This document shows positions 17,898 through 27,817 of a DNA stretch of 64,000 bases, piece by piece (positions within the stretch are counted from its first letter, which is position 1; each line of letters opens with the position of its first letter). A program made the position numbers and the translations under genes. The notes under the pieces are model-generated. The model was not told the origin of the DNA. It was given only the letters and a program-made list of their open reading frames with translations, and searched no databases. Source of the DNA: Pseudomonas putida (GTDB lineage: Bacteria > Pseudomonadota > Gammaproteobacteria > Pseudomonadales > Pseudomonadaceae); NCBI RefSeq assembly GCF_016406145.1, contig NZ_CP066306.1, positions 3,162,001 to 3,226,000 of the forward strand, in the 5' to 3' direction.

Positions 17898-18508
17898 GCT
17901 GCGCACTCCAGCAGGTTCCACGGGTCGGCCACCAGCCGTGCGCCAAGCGCCGACTTGAGCAGCACGCGCTGCGCCACCCCGGCCCATTCGCGCAGGGCGA
18001 TGCCACCTGCTGGGGTTTGCAGTTGCACGTCGATACGGCAAGGGCTGCAGTCGAGGCTATCGAGCAACTCACGGGCCTTTGCCCGGCTCATGGGCCGCGG
18101 TGTGCGTAGCAGCAGGTCGAGGTCGCTGGCCGCGTGCAGCACCTCAACCCCTGTAGCCAGCTGGTAACCCACCCCACCCGTCGGCCCCCAGGCCAACCCG
18201 CAGGCGTCGAGCACCGGGGCCACGCTGGCCAGCGCCTGTAGCGCGGCCCAGGGGCTCGTGCCCTGCCCGCGCAAGGCTTCGGGGCGCAGTTGCCGGCGAA
18301 TGTCCGCCAGGCGCATCTGAACACCCAGGCGCTGCGCGCGCCCCTCCCCGCGCAGCCCCACCGCCACCCAACCTGCCGCGCAGCAGGCACGGCGCACCAC
18401 CACCGGCTGCCCGGCTGCCAGTACCTGCGTGGCCCAGGCAGGGGCATCGACAGGCAGCGCGGCCGGGGTCATCCCCCAGAGCAGGTCATGTGGCTGCGGC
18501 GCGCTCAT
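17894..18508 (-). CDS. mdcG: malonate decarboxylase holo-ACP synthase
   Basis: MdcG transfers the phosphoribosyl-dephospho-CoA group onto MdcC. The 204-residue protein contains the nucleotidyltransferase-like acidic pair in SDLDLLLRTPRPMS and the family opening LLWGMTPAALP. Its ATG at 18508 lies one base after the mdcE stop, and its own stop overlaps mdcH by four bases. It would use the product of MdcB as substrate, so the two assembly genes are in one transcript. Confidence 0.92.
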   Translation of the reverse strand: MSAPQPHDLLWGMTPAALPVDAPAWATQVLAAGQPVVVRRACCAAGWVAVGLRGEGRAQRLGVQMRLADIRRQLRPEALRGQGTSPWAALQALASVAPVLDACGLAWGPTGGVGYQLATGVEVLHAASDLDLLLRTPRPMSRAKARELLDSLDCSPCRIDVQLQTPAGGIALREWAGVAQRVLLKSALGARLVADPWNLLECAA

Positions 18509-18509
18509 C

Positions 18510-19301
18510 TCAGGCCTCCTGCCACTGGCTGCGCAAGCGTGCACGCACTTCGCGGGACGCGCTGCGGTGCTCGCCGGCCAAGCGTGACGTCAGGTCGGTC
18601 GTGTTGCCGATATCGCGCAGCGCTTCGGCCAGGCAAGCACGCACCTGAGCCAGGTCGCTTGCGCTCGGGGTATCCGCGCTATCCACGCTCAAGCGCCGCC
18701 ACAAAAGGCCCAGCGAGGCATAGCTGGCCAGGTCGTAGGCCATCGGCGGAACCTCAGCGGCCAAGGCTTCCAGTTCCTCGACGCTGCGCAAGGTGATTCG
18801 CGCCGCCGCTGCCTTGCCCATCGCGTGCACCATCACCCCGCTGTCATCCAGTGCAATCAACCGCTGGGCCTGGTAGCCGTGGGCCAGGAACGCACCGGAC
18901 ATGGCCTTGCCCACCAGCAGGCCGATGACCGGGTGCCCGGCCAGGCGTGCCTGGGCATAGGCCTGCACCGCAGCGGCCAGCGCCTGGTGGATGCCCAAGG
19001 CTTCCTCGCGGCGGCCATAGGCCTGGCTGGGCACATCAATGACCGCGACGATGGCGCGTTTCTCGCCATCGCGGTCCAGCTCAATCGCTTCGCTCACCGC
19101 CTTGGCCAGGGCCCAGCCCTCGAGCAGGCCGACTTCACCGTTGCGCGCCCGCGGGAACGGGTTGTGCGCATCCGGCACCACGGCAATGAAGCGCGCCGTG
19201 CGATTGTCCAGCTCGCCGTCGATAACCCGCAGCGAGGCGGGATAGCCCGGCAGTGCTTCGCTGCCGGCCAGGCCAGGCAACCAGTTCAGGGCACGGTTCA
19301 T
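18510..19301 (-). CDS. mdcE: malonate decarboxylase gamma subunit
   Basis: With MdcD, this 263-residue protein forms the decarboxylase that converts malonyl-S-ACP to acetyl-S-ACP and CO2. It has the crotonase-like carboxyltransferase fold; GHPVIGLLVGKAMSGAFLAH provides the acyl-binding region. The start overlaps the mdcD stop by four bases (ATGA). It was probably once fused with MdcD, as in related biotin-dependent systems where the two are a single chain; here no biotin motif is present, which marks the biotin-independent pathway. Confidence 0.93.
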   Translation of the reverse strand: MNRALNWLPGLAGSEALPGYPASLRVIDGELDNRTARFIAVVPDAHNPFPRARNGEVGLLEGWALAKAVSEAIELDRDGEKRAIVAVIDVPSQAYGRREEALGIHQALAAAVQAYAQARLAGHPVIGLLVGKAMSGAFLAHGYQAQRLIALDDSGVMVHAMGKAAAARITLRSVEELEALAAEVPPMAYDLASYASLGLLWRRLSVDSADTPSASDLAQVRACLAEALRDIGNTTDLTSRLAGEHRSASREVRARLRSQWQEA

Positions 19302-20146
19302 GGGGCATCTCCTTGGTAAAGGGCGCGCACGGCGGAGGCATCCAGTTGCGGGCAGTCGTTACCCAGGCTTGCAAGCCGTTCGAGGTACCAGGCGTGGCGG
19401 CCTGCGCGGTTGGCACTGGGTGCGTCGAGCAACTGCAGCAGCTGCTGGCGAATGCTGTCGACGTCATCGGCCACATAACCATCCACCAGGCCGCTGGCGT
19501 GGCGTTGCTCGCCACCGGTCAAGCTCCAGATGAAGGGGCGGTCCTTAGCGTCGTATTCGGCGATGCCTGCTTCCTGCTCGATCACCTGCGGGCCGTTGAG
19601 GCCCAGGCGCGCCTCGCGGGTCACCAGCAGGTGGCTGCAAAGGCCCGCTGCGATGGACATGCCGCCAAAACAGCCCACCGAGCCTGCGACCAGACCGACC
19701 ACCGGCTGATGGCGGCGCAGCTCGACGATGGCTGCCTGTATCTCGGCAATCGCCGCCAGGCCCAGGTTGGCCTCCTGCAGGCGCACCCCGCCGGTCTCCA
19801 GCAGCAGCACGGCGCAGGTCGGGATGCCGTTGCGGTTGTCTTCGATCGCCAGCTCTAGAGCACCGGCAATCTTGGCCCCGCCCACTTCGCCCATGCTGCC
19901 GCCCTGGAAGGCGCCTTCGATGGCGGCGATGACCGTGTTGCGGCCACCCAGCAAGCCCTTGGCGATGATCACGCCGTCGTCGGCCTGGGGCACGATGCCC
20001 TGGCGTGGCAACCACGGCGACATCAGGCGCTCGAACGGGCCTAGCAGCTCGCGAAAACTGCCCGGGTCGAGCAAGGTGCGGGCACGCTGGCGCGCCCCCA
20101 GTTCGACGAAGCTGCGGCTTTGCAGCAAGCGTTCGGTGTCAGTCAT
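19298..20146 (-). CDS. mdcD: malonate decarboxylase beta subunit
   Basis: This 282-residue protein is the other half of the malonyl-S-ACP decarboxylase. It has the carboxyltransferase beta fold with the oxyanion-hole glycines in AAIEGAFQGGSMGEVGGAK and VAGSVGCFGGMSIAAGL. The start at 20146 has GGAG eight bases upstream and overlaps mdcC by eight bases; a longer reading from 20212 would cover most of the mdcC 3' end and is not credible. Confidence 0.94.
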   Translation of the reverse strand: MTDTERLLQSRSFVELGARQRARTLLDPGSFRELLGPFERLMSPWLPRQGIVPQADDGVIIAKGLLGGRNTVIAAIEGAFQGGSMGEVGGAKIAGALELAIEDNRNGIPTCAVLLLETGGVRLQEANLGLAAIAEIQAAIVELRRHQPVVGLVAGSVGCFGGMSIAAGLCSHLLVTREARLGLNGPQVIEQEAGIAEYDAKDRPFIWSLTGGEQRHASGLVDGYVADDVDSIRQQLLQLLDAPSANRAGRHAWYLERLASLGNDCPQLDASAVRALYQGDAP

Positions 20147-20438
20147 GGGCGATCTCCTCGAAACCTTGCTCAAGGCGCAGGCGTACCACGCCAGGCGTGG
20201 CGCCGAAATCATGGATGTCGATGTTCACCGCCGGCCACGTACGGCCTTGGAACAGGCGCTGGAACAGCTGCTCCCAGCGTGCGCCGCTGCCGTTGACCGA
20301 AGTCACCACCTGAATGTTCAGGCTGCCGGCCGTGCCGGGCTCCATCAGGACTTCCAGGTCACCCGAGCTGACGCAGCCCACCAGGGTGCGGCCACGGCCA
20401 GGCTCGGCGGCCGGGAATTGAAAGGTCAGGGTTTCCAT
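20139..20438 (-). CDS. mdcC: malonate decarboxylase acyl carrier protein (delta)
   Basis: This is a 99-residue acyl carrier that bears a triphosphoribosyl-dephospho-CoA-derived group instead of phosphopantetheine. The modified serine is expected at Ser25 in CVSSGDLEVLMEP, which is intact. The protein shuttles acetyl/malonyl between MdcA, MdcD-E and MdcH. The gene starts one base after the mdcB stop and its end overlaps mdcD by eight bases. Confidence 0.94.
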   Translation of the reverse strand: METLTFQFPAAEPGRGRTLVGCVSSGDLEVLMEPGTAGSLNIQVVTSVNGSGARWEQLFQRLFQGRTWPAVNIDIHDFGATPGVVRLRLEQGFEEIAHD

Positions 20439-20439
20439 G

Positions 20440-21378
20440 TCACAGGCTCCCGGCTTTGTCGAGGAACAGGCAGGCGGCCAGCAGGTCGGCGGCACCGCCC
20501 GGTGAGGCGTTCAGTTGCAGCAGTTGGGTGTCCAGCAGGCGCAGATGACGGCGGCCGTCGAGGGTGGCACTGCCACCGACTGCGAGTACATGGCGGGCGC
20601 CCTGTTGTAGGGTTTGCAGTCCCTCGGGGCCGGCGCGCCAGAGGACGCAGGTGTCACTGAGCGCAGCCATGATCGCCAGCAAGGCATCGAGGCGTGCGTG
20701 GTTTTCGCTGACACCGTTGGCGCGGCTGCGGCGCAGTTGCGGCAGACCGTGTTCGATCACGGCAGGAAAGCCCTGTTGCGCCTGTTCGCGGGCACCTCCG
20801 GCGCCGTAACGGCGGCGTACCTGGGTGCCATGGCTGTCGTGGGCGGTGGCGGCCGGGTCATCGATCAGGGCGATGCGCCCGGCACGGGCTGCAATGGTTC
20901 TCGCGTCGGCCTGAGCATCCAGGGCCCGGGCGGCCACCAGCAAGCCAAGGGCCCATATCGCGCCGCGGTGGGTGTTGACTCCGGCGGTGGTGGCCAGCAT
21001 CGCAGCCTCCCCTTCACGGCCGATACGGCCCAGCTCGATGCGCAGCGCCAGGCCAACCTCGCCATGAGCCTGGGCGGCGTCGGCCATTTGCCGCAAGCAA
21101 GGCCAAAGGGCAAGCGCCGAGGCATGCATAAGGGCCAACGTCATGTCGCTGTGCGCGCCGCTGCTGCGCCGGTCCACCAGGCCCGGCTTGGGTGACAGGT
21201 CGGCCTCGTCGATCAGGGCTTCCACCGCCAGGTCGGCCAAGTGGTCGGCAAGGGGAATTGCGGTTTCAGGTGCCGGCCTGATCGCCGGCAAGCCGGATCC
21301 CACAGGGATCGCGCAGTTTTCAAGCGAGCGGGCAGCCCCGTGAAGGGGACCATACGGTTGCAGATCGAATAGTTGCAT
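20440..21378 (-). CDS. mdcB: triphosphoribosyl-dephospho-CoA synthase, N-terminus altered by a REP element
   Basis: MdcB joins ATP-derived ribose to dephospho-CoA to make the prosthetic-group precursor for MdcC. Of the 312 residues, the conserved part begins at [20 protein letters not shown] and [18 protein letters not shown] and ends [20 protein letters not shown]. The first 40 or so residues are not conserved-looking ([20 protein letters not shown]) and are encoded by DNA containing a REP palindrome at 21281-21309 in antisense. The frame stays open across it, so the gene should still be translated. The ATG overlaps the mdcA stop by one base. Confidence 0.92.
   Translation of the reverse strand: MQLFDLQPYGPLHGAARSLENCAIPVGSGLPAIRPAPETAIPLADHLADLAVEALIDEADLSPKPGLVDRRSSGAHSDMTLALMHASALALWPCLRQMADAAQAHGEVGLALRIELGRIGREGEAAMLATTAGVNTHRGAIWALGLLVAARALDAQADARTIAARAGRIALIDDPAATAHDSHGTQVRRRYGAGGAREQAQQGFPAVIEHGLPQLRRSRANGVSENHARLDALLAIMAALSDTCVLWRAGPEGLQTLQQGARHVLAVGGSATLDGRRHLRLLDTQLLQLNASPGGAADLLAACLFLDKAGSL
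21281..21309 (+). repeat. REP element inside the mdcB reading frame
   Basis: Bases 21281-21305 match the REP copies at 36011-36035 and (inverted) 36078-36102 at 24 of 25 positions; the core is gccggcaagccgg with an A for C at the next base. REPs are normally extragenic. Here the element falls in codons of the mdcB N-terminal extension without causing a stop or frameshift. Confidence 0.85.
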
Positions 21379-23039
21379 CACCAGCTCCTGAACCGTGCGG
21401 GCGGGTTGTACAGGCCACCGGACCACTCCACCAGGTCGGCGATGCTGCGCGCGGCGAGCAGTTCACGGCTGGCATCGGTGCGGCGGATGCCAAGGTCTTC
21501 GGGCAAGGCCACCAGGCCTTGCTGGCGCAGGCGCAGGGTGTCCTTGGGGTCATGGCGCAAGCCAATGGCGGTGACCCCAGCCACGGCGGCGATCATCTGC
21601 TGGCGCTCTTGCAGGCTGCGGGCCTTGTACAGGTAGGCGATACCCTCTTCGGTCAGCAGGTGGGTGACGTCATCGCCGTAGATCATCACCGGTGCCAGCG
21701 GCATGCCGGCCTTCTTCGCCACTTCCACGGCGTCCAGGGTTTCGACGAAGGTCGGTTTGCCGCCTTCCTGGTAGGTTTCGACCATCTGCACCACCAGCTT
21801 GCGGCCGCGTTCGAGCAAGGTCTCGGGCACCGTCATGTCGAGCCAGGCCGGCGTGGCGTGGCGCCGGCCGCGGGGGTCGTGGCCCATGTTGGGCGCGCCG
21901 CCGAAGCCGGCCAGGCGGCCGCGGGTGACGGTCGAGGAATGGCCATCACCATCGACCTGCAAGGTGGCGCCGATGAACAGGTCGACCGCGTATTGCCCGG
22001 CCAGCTGGCACATCATGCGGTTGGAGCGCAGCGAGCCGTCGCGGCCGGTGAAGAACACGTCCGGGCGTTGCGCGATGTAGTCCTCCATGCCCAGTTCGGT
22101 GCCAAAGCAGTGCACGCTTTCGACCCAGCCGGTCTCGATGGCCGGGATCAGCGTGGGGTGCGGGTTGAGCGTCCAGTTGCGGCAGATCTTGCCCTTCAGG
22201 CCCAGCGACTCGCCGTAGGTCGGCAAGATCAGCTCGATGGCGGCCGTGTTGAAACCAATGCCGTGGTTGAGCGACTGCACGTTGTGTTTTTCGTAGATGC
22301 CGCGGATGGCCATCATCGCCATCAGCACGTGCACCGGTTTGATGTGCCGTGGGTCGCGAGTGAACAGTGGCTCGATGTAGAACGGCTGGTCAGCGACCAC
22401 CACGAAGTCCACCCAGGAAGCCGGAATGTCCACGCGCGGCAGGTCGTCGACGCGGTCGACCAACTGGTTGACCTGGGCGATCACCAAGCCATCGCTGAAG
22501 GCTGCCGGCTCCACCAGTGCCGGGGTGTCCTCGGTACTGGGGCCGGTGTACAGATTACCGTCACGGTCAGCCATGAACCCGGCGACCAGAGTGACATTGG
22601 GGATCAGGTCGACCAGCAGGCGCGAGTACAGCTCGATGTAGGTGTGAATGGCGCCGACTTCGAGCAGGCCGTCTTCCAGCAACTGGCCGATGCGCAGGCT
22701 CTGCGGGCCGGCGAAAGAAAAGTCGAGCTTGCGGGCAATACCCCGTTCGAACAGGTCCAGATGCTCGGCGCGGCTGACGCTGGGCATGATCATGTGCAGG
22801 TCGTGCAGGCGCTCGGGGTCGGCCTTGGCCAGCGAACGGGAGAGGAAGTCGGCCTGCTTCTGGTTGTTGCCTTCGAGCACCACCCGGTCACCTGGGGCGA
22901 TTAACAGCTCCAGTGCCTCGACGATGCGCTCGGTCGGCAGCACCACACCGTCGGCCAAGTGACGGACCCGCTCCAGGCGGCGCTGCTTCTCGGCGCGCCG
23001 CCTGGACCACTGCGGCGGTGGATTCTTCGTTATGGTCAT
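21378..23039 (-). CDS. mdcA: malonate decarboxylase alpha subunit (acetyl-ACP:malonate transferase)
   Basis: MdcA exchanges acetyl for malonyl on the carrier MdcC, releasing acetate, and so drives malonate into the cycle. The 553-residue protein has the CoA-transferase family fold and standard length, with [34 protein letters not shown] and [20 protein letters not shown] as landmarks. The start at 23039 ([11 protein letters not shown]) has GTGGAG eight bases upstream. It is the first gene of a tightly packed nine-gene unit ending with madM, so the malonate promoter should lie in the 283 bp divergent gap at 23040-23322. Confidence 0.95.
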   Translation of the reverse strand: MTITKNPPPQWSRRRAEKQRRLERVRHLADGVVLPTERIVEALELLIAPGDRVVLEGNNQKQADFLSRSLAKADPERLHDLHMIMPSVSRAEHLDLFERGIARKLDFSFAGPQSLRIGQLLEDGLLEVGAIHTYIELYSRLLVDLIPNVTLVAGFMADRDGNLYTGPSTEDTPALVEPAAFSDGLVIAQVNQLVDRVDDLPRVDIPASWVDFVVVADQPFYIEPLFTRDPRHIKPVHVLMAMMAIRGIYEKHNVQSLNHGIGFNTAAIELILPTYGESLGLKGKICRNWTLNPHPTLIPAIETGWVESVHCFGTELGMEDYIAQRPDVFFTGRDGSLRSNRMMCQLAGQYAVDLFIGATLQVDGDGHSSTVTRGRLAGFGGAPNMGHDPRGRRHATPAWLDMTVPETLLERGRKLVVQMVETYQEGGKPTFVETLDAVEVAKKAGMPLAPVMIYGDDVTHLLTEEGIAYLYKARSLQERQQMIAAVAGVTAIGLRHDPKDTLRLRQQGLVALPEDLGIRRTDASRELLAARSIADLVEWSGGLYNPPARFRSW

Positions 23040-23322
23040 GGGTGACTCCACGGGTTCGCTGTCGTGGGGGCACAGTAGGACGCGGGGGTTTGGTGATCAA
23101 TCAAGCTGGGGGTGTGATCGTTACGGTCAGGGTAATGGTTGCAATGGGGTTGCCTGCAGTGCACGACCCTGAAAAACTCAAAGCCGTAGCCATGACAAAA
23201 ACGCACGCCTCACCTGCAGATATATCCATTGTGCAGGGCAATTTTGCATGACAGGATCCACCGATCCTCCAGCGCACTCCAGACTTCACTTGGAAAATCA
23301 ATAACAAAGCAGGGAGAACGCG
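23040..23322. promoter_or_regulatory. divergent control region between mdcA and the acyl-CoA operon
   Basis: This 283 bp region carries no gene that I can support. It must hold the mdcA promoter with its MdcR site, and the promoter of the enoyl-CoA hydratase-like gene, whose RBS (GGGAGA) is at its right end. Several AT-richer patches are visible (about 23215-23250 and 23295-23310), but I cannot point to a definite operator by eye. Confidence 0.5.
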
Positions 23323-24393
23323 ATGACCGCGCACGCTCATACCTCGGCAACGGCCCATGTTCTGGCCGAGGTCCGCAACCAGATTGGCCACCTCACCCTC
23401 AACCGCCCCAGTGGCCTCAATGCCCTGACCCTCGACATGGTGCGCAGCCTGCGCCACCACCTGGACCGCTGGGCCGATGACCCGCAGGTACAGGCGGTAG
23501 TGCTGCGCGGCGAAGGCCCCAAAGGCTTTTGCGCCGGCGGCGACATCCGCTCGCTGCATGACAGCTACAAGGCTGGTGACACGCTGCACGAAGACTTCTT
23601 CGTCGAGGAATATGCCCTGGACCTGGCGATCCACCGCTACCGCAAACCTGTGCTGGTGCTGATGGACGGTTTCACCCTCGGTGGCGGCATGGGCCTGGCC
23701 CAGGGCTGCGACCTGCGTATCGTCACCGAGCGCAGCCGGCTGGGGATGCCCGAAGTCGGCATCGGCTATTTCCCCGACGTTGGCGGTAGCTACTTCCTCT
23801 CGCGTATTCCCGGGGAGCTGGGCACCTATCTGGGCGTCAGTGGCGCGCAGATCCAGGCGGCCGATGCGCTTTATTGCGGGCTGGCTGACTGGTATCTGCC
23901 AAGCGAAAAACTCGCTGAACTGGATAAAGGCCTCGACCAACTGGACTTCGGCGCCCATGCGCTCAAGGCCCTGCAGGGTCTGCTGGCCAGGCTGGGCAGC
24001 CAGGTACTGGACGACGCGCCGCTGGAAAAGCTGCGCCCGGTCATCGACCACTTCTTCGCCCAGCCTGATATGGCAGCAATCATCGAGCAACTGCGGGCAG
24101 TCAGCATCGGCGACAGCCACCAATGGGCGCTGGCCACCGCCGACCAGCTGGAAAGCCGCTCGCCACTGGCCATGGCGGTTACCCTGGAGATGTTGCGCCG
24201 CGGCCGTCACCTGCCGCTGGAAGCGTGCTTCGCCATGGAGCTGCACCTTGACCGCCAGTGGTTCCAGCACGGCGACATCATCGAAGGCGTGCGCGCCCTG
24301 ATCATCGACAAGGACAAGCAGCCACGCTGGAACCCGCCGACCCTGGCGGGCCTGCAACGCCAACGCGTCGACCAATTCTTCGAAGGCCTGTGA
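23323..24393 (+). CDS. 3-hydroxyisobutyryl-CoA hydrolase-like protein (crotonase family)
   Basis: This 356-residue enzyme belongs to the ECH_2 branch of the crotonase superfamily, longer than simple enoyl-CoA hydratases. Oxyanion-hole segments are [14 protein letters not shown] and [17 protein letters not shown]; the acidic residue of [16 protein letters not shown] fits the hydrolase subgroup. It would cleave 3-hydroxyisobutyryl-CoA in valine degradation. The acyl-CoA dehydrogenase gene follows after 16 bp, supporting a valine/isobutyrate role. A plain enoyl-CoA hydratase/isomerase remains possible. Confidence 0.85.
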   Translation: MTAHAHTSATAHVLAEVRNQIGHLTLNRPSGLNALTLDMVRSLRHHLDRWADDPQVQAVVLRGEGPKGFCAGGDIRSLHDSYKAGDTLHEDFFVEEYALDLAIHRYRKPVLVLMDGFTLGGGMGLAQGCDLRIVTERSRLGMPEVGIGYFPDVGGSYFLSRIPGELGTYLGVSGAQIQAADALYCGLADWYLPSEKLAELDKGLDQLDFGAHALKALQGLLARLGSQVLDDAPLEKLRPVIDHFFAQPDMAAIIEQLRAVSIGDSHQWALATADQLESRSPLAMAVTLEMLRRGRHLPLEACFAMELHLDRQWFQHGDIIEGVRALIIDKDKQPRWNPPTLAGLQRQRVDQFFEGL

Positions 24394-24409
24394 GCCGGGG
24401 AGTACACAG

Positions 24410-25561
24410 ATGCAAGACCTGGAACTGAGCGAAGAGCAGATCATGATCCGCGACATGGCCCGGGACTTCGCCCGCGGCGAGATCGCCCCGCATGCCCAGG
24501 CCTGGGAAAAAGCCGGCTGGATCGATGACGGCGTGGTGCGCAAGATGGGTGAGCTGGGCCTCTTGGGCATGGTCGTGCCGGAAGAGTTCGGCGGCAGCTA
24601 CACCGATTACGTGGCCTATGCCCTGGCCGTCGAGGAAATTTCCGCAGGCTGTGGCGCAACCGGTGCGATGATGAGCATCCACAATTCGGTGGGCTGCGGC
24701 CCGCTGCTGGCCTATGGCACGCCCGAGCAGCAGCAGGCATGGCTGCCGCGCCTGGCCAGCGGTGAAGTGATCGGCTGCTTCTGCCTGACCGAGCCGCAGG
24801 CCGGCTCCGAAGCGCACAACCTGCGCACCCGTGCCGAGTTGATCGACGGCCAATGGGTGATCAATGGCGCCAAGCAGTTCGTCAGTAACGCCCGCCGCGC
24901 GGGCCTGGCGATCGTCTTTGCCGTGACCGATCCGGAGCTGGGCAAGAAAGGCCTCTCGGCATTCCTGGTACCCACCGACAACCCGGGGTTCAAGGTCGAT
25001 CGCAGCGAGCACAAGATGGGTATCCGCGCATCCGACACCTGCGCCGTGACCTTCGACAATTGCTGCATCCCCGCCGCCAACCTGCTGGGTGAGCGTGGCA
25101 AGGGCCTGGCCATTGCCTTGTCCAACCTCGAAGGCGGGCGTATCGGCATCGCAGCCCAGGCCCTGGGCATCGCCCGTGCCGCCTTCGAGGCTGCGCTGGT
25201 CTATTCCCGCGACCGCGTGCAGTTCGGCAAACCGATCAACGAGCACCAGAGCATCGCCAACCTGCTGGCCGACATGCAGGTACAGGTCAATGCCGCACGG
25301 CTGCTGGTTCTGCATGCCGCACGCCTACGCAGCGCAGGCAGACCCTGCCTGTCGGAGGCGTCACAGGCCAAGCTGTTCGCATCGGAGATGGCCGAACGGG
25401 TGTGCTCGATGGCGATCCAGGTGCATGGCGGCTATGGCTACCTGGAAGATTACCCGGTTGAGCGCTATTACCGTGACGCACGCATCACGCAGATCTATGA
25501 AGGGTCGAGCGAAATCCAGCGGATGTTGATCGCCAGGGAGCTGAAGCACTATCCGTTGTGA
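24410..25561 (+). CDS. acyl-CoA dehydrogenase (isobutyryl/short-branched-chain type)
   Basis: This is a 383-residue FAD-dependent acyl-CoA dehydrogenase of standard length. Signatures are [18 protein letters not shown] (flavin/substrate region) and the C-terminal [20 protein letters not shown], with the catalytic glutamate in [18 protein letters not shown]. It is co-directional with and 16 bp downstream of the 3-hydroxyisobutyryl-CoA hydrolase-like gene, so isobutyryl-CoA is the most likely substrate. Chain-length preference cannot be decided from motifs alone. Confidence 0.88.
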   Translation: MQDLELSEEQIMIRDMARDFARGEIAPHAQAWEKAGWIDDGVVRKMGELGLLGMVVPEEFGGSYTDYVAYALAVEEISAGCGATGAMMSIHNSVGCGPLLAYGTPEQQQAWLPRLASGEVIGCFCLTEPQAGSEAHNLRTRAELIDGQWVINGAKQFVSNARRAGLAIVFAVTDPELGKKGLSAFLVPTDNPGFKVDRSEHKMGIRASDTCAVTFDNCCIPAANLLGERGKGLAIALSNLEGGRIGIAAQALGIARAAFEAALVYSRDRVQFGKPINEHQSIANLLADMQVQVNAARLLVLHAARLRSAGRPCLSEASQAKLFASEMAERVCSMAIQVHGGYGYLEDYPVERYYRDARITQIYEGSSEIQRMLIARELKHYPL

Positions 25562-25587
25562 TGTTCCTCGCTGAGGCCCACAGGTAA

Positions 25588-25613
25588 AGCCCTGCCGCCA
25601 GGCTGGCAGGGCT
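25588..25613 (+). terminator. intrinsic-type hairpin after the acyl-CoA dehydrogenase gene
   Basis: AGCCCTGCC pairs with GGCAGGGCT (9+9) around an 8-base loop, 26 bases after the stop codon. Only a short CTTGT follows instead of a long T run. It lies between two convergent genes and could serve both. Confidence 0.6.
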
Positions 25614-25615
25614 CT

Positions 25616-25642
25616 TGTGGGAGCAACTGGCTTGCCAGCGAT
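25616..25642 (-). repeat. degenerate REP element between convergent genes
   Basis: The stretch tgtgggagcaactggcttgc and the next seven bases resemble an inverted copy of the REP seen at 36011-36035, with substitutions in the palindrome arms that keep the pairing (tggc/gcca). It directly follows the terminator hairpin at 25588-25613. Confidence 0.65.
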
Positions 25643-25655
25643 TACGCCCGTCAAG

Positions 25656-26630
25656 TCAGCGCCGTTGCTTGAAGGTCTGCGAAGGCAGCTGCCCAAAACG
25701 CTCGCGGTAGGTCTCGGAAAAACGCCCCAGGTGCAGGAAGCCGTAATCCATCGCCAGTTCCGTCACACTGCGCACCGCGCAACTGCCATCGCTCAGGCAC
25801 GCATGCACCCGCTCCAGTTTGCGTTGGCGTACGTACTGTTTGGGTGTGGTGCCCAAGTGGCGATCGAACAACGCATACAATGAACGCACACTCATGCAAG
25901 CCTGTTCAGCGAGCGTCTCGGCTGCCAGCTCCAGTTTGAGGTTGCGGTCGATGTAGTCGAGGATCCGCTCCAGGCTGGCCCCCGGCGTAGCCAGGCTTTC
26001 CCGGCGGATGTTGGTGCTCATCAGCGTCAACAGCTTGCTGGCGACGATCTGGCTGTAGTGCCCCTGCACCCGCGGCAGCGAATCACTCACCTCGGCCTCA
26101 TGGCAGACCATGGCCAGCAGGTTGACGAAACCATCCAGCTCTTCGAGCCGATAGTGGTTGCGCAAAAACCGTACCCCTCCCTCAGGCCGGTGCCAGCGCT
26201 GCTCCTCGCAGATCGAGTCGAGCATGTGCGTCGGTACCTTGAGAATGAACTTCTCGCAGTCTTCGGAATAGGTAAGGTCCACCGGGTCGTCGGGGTTGAT
26301 CAGCAGCAGCTCGCCCGGCACCAGGTGATGCTCGCGCTGTTGCCCGCGCCACAGGCAGTTGCCGTTAAGCAGCACCTGCAGGTGATAGATGGTTTCCAGG
26401 GCCGGTGAGGTGACCCGCACGCTGCCACCGTAACTGATGCGGCACAGGTCGAGTTCGGCGAACTTGCGGTGGCTGAGGCTGGCCTGCGGATGGGTGCTGC
26501 GCGACAGGCCGATGCAGTGCTGGCCCACATGACGGTTGACGTAATCGGACACCGCATAAGGATCGGCGTGATGGAACACGCTACTGCGCTCGCTCAGCAG
26601 GCGGCTTTCCATAGGCAAGGCACTCGGCAT
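25656..26630 (-). CDS. AraC-family transcriptional regulator (BenR/XylS-like)
   Basis: This is a 324-residue AraC/XylS regulator. The N-terminal ligand domain (about 1-200, with VRVTSPALETIYHLQVLLNG) is of the AraC_binding_2 type found in BenR, XylS and AntR. The two C-terminal HTH motifs are ERILDYIDRNLKLELAAETL and VTELAMDYGFLHLGRFSETY. It is convergent with the acyl-CoA dehydrogenase gene and has no obvious target next to it. An alternative start at 26612 cannot be excluded. Confidence 0.87.
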   Translation of the reverse strand: MPSALPMESRLLSERSSVFHHADPYAVSDYVNRHVGQHCIGLSRSTHPQASLSHRKFAELDLCRISYGGSVRVTSPALETIYHLQVLLNGNCLWRGQQREHHLVPGELLLINPDDPVDLTYSEDCEKFILKVPTHMLDSICEEQRWHRPEGGVRFLRNHYRLEELDGFVNLLAMVCHEAEVSDSLPRVQGHYSQIVASKLLTLMSTNIRRESLATPGASLERILDYIDRNLKLELAAETLAEQACMSVRSLYALFDRHLGTTPKQYVRQRKLERVHACLSDGSCAVRSVTELAMDYGFLHLGRFSETYRERFGQLPSQTFKQRR

Positions 26631-26926
26631 CGTTATTGTTCTGGGCGCCGCGCCCTACTGGCCTGGGGCCTGTGGTTGCGGTCGTTCACGGTCATTCTAC
26701 CGGGCCGGGGTCAGGTTTCTAAAGGCAGCTGACCGCCGGTGGCTTGGTCCCACACTAAGCAAAAGATGGGGGTTGGGCAATGAGATGTTCGGATTGGCCG
26801 GGCGGCTATCGGACAGGCACAAGCAGCGCTTGGGCGGTTATCGAACGAAACAGCTTGCAACCAACCTGCACGACCATCCGGTTACTTTTCCGACACCAGA
26901 ACCTGCGGATCTGTTAAAAACCCCGC

Positions 26927-27811
26927 ATGCCCACTTACTTCCTCACCCACCTGCGCCGTCGCTGGCTCACCTGGCTGTGCGCCACCTTCCTGGTTGTCGG
27001 CCTGCCAGCCGGCTGCACCGTGCTGCAGCACAAGGAACGCGAACTGGTGTTCCGGATCGAGCCAGGCCAGGCCAGCTGGTTCCGCGGCCTGCCCAGTGGC
27101 GTGCAGGAACTGGACCTGCGCCCACGCAGCTTCGCCGCCAACCAGAGCCTGCACGCCTGGTGGTGGCCGGCCCGCCGCGCCGATGCGCCGGCCATCCTCT
27201 ACCTGCACGGCGTACGCTGGAACCTCACCGGCCAGCTGTTTCGCATCGAACAGCTGCATGCCATGGGGTATTCGGTGCTGGCCGTGGATTACCGAGGCTT
27301 CGGCCAAAGCCGCGGCGGCCTGCCGTCGGAGGCGACAGTTTACGAAGACGCGCGCATTGCCTGGGAGCGTTTTGCCCAACTGCAACCCGATGCGGGCAAA
27401 CGCCTGATCTTTGGCCACTCACTGGGCGGCGCAGTGGCGGTGGAGCTGGCTGCCGACCTTTCGCGCCAGGCGCAGAAAGGCGGCGGTACAGCACCGGCGC
27501 GGGGGTTGATCCTGGAGTCGACCTTCACTTCACTGGGGGATGTCGCCGCTGCCGTGGCCGATACCACCCTCCCGGTGCGCTGGTTGCTGTCGCAGAAATT
27601 CGATTCGCTGGACAAGATCAAGGACGTCGGCCTGCCACTGCTGCTGGTACACGGGCTGGACGATCGTTTCGTGCCGCCGCGTTTCAGCCAGCAATTGTTT
27701 GAAGCGGCGCAGGAGCCCAAAACCTTGTTGCTGGTACCAGGGGCCAGCCACAACAACAGCATGAGCCGCGCCGGCCAGCGCTATCAGCGTGCGATTCAGG
27801 CGTTGCTGTGA
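26927..27811 (+). CDS. alpha/beta hydrolase, putative lipoprotein
   Basis: This is a 294-residue serine hydrolase. The nucleophile elbow GHSLGGAVA, the acid in HGLDDRFVPP and the histidine in PGASHNNS form a complete triad. The N-terminus has Arg residues, a hydrophobic stretch and a lipobox LPAGC (Cys30), so the mature enzyme is probably lipid-anchored and faces the periplasm. Substrate unknown; the family includes esterases and peptidases. The 296 bp upstream (26631-26926) shows no other gene. Confidence 0.85.
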   Translation: MPTYFLTHLRRRWLTWLCATFLVVGLPAGCTVLQHKERELVFRIEPGQASWFRGLPSGVQELDLRPRSFAANQSLHAWWWPARRADAPAILYLHGVRWNLTGQLFRIEQLHAMGYSVLAVDYRGFGQSRGGLPSEATVYEDARIAWERFAQLQPDAGKRLIFGHSLGGAVAVELAADLSRQAQKGGGTAPARGLILESTFTSLGDVAAAVADTTLPVRWLLSQKFDSLDKIKDVGLPLLLVHGLDDRFVPPRFSQQLFEAAQEPKTLLLVPGASHNNSMSRAGQRYQRAIQALL

Positions 27812-27817
27812 CGGGTT

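Noticed and set aside
26773..27702. A 309-residue plus-strand frame overlapping the alpha/beta hydrolase
   Set aside because: It is rich in Arg, Pro and His and has no family motif. The overlapping frame at 26927 carries a signal peptide, lipobox and a full catalytic triad.
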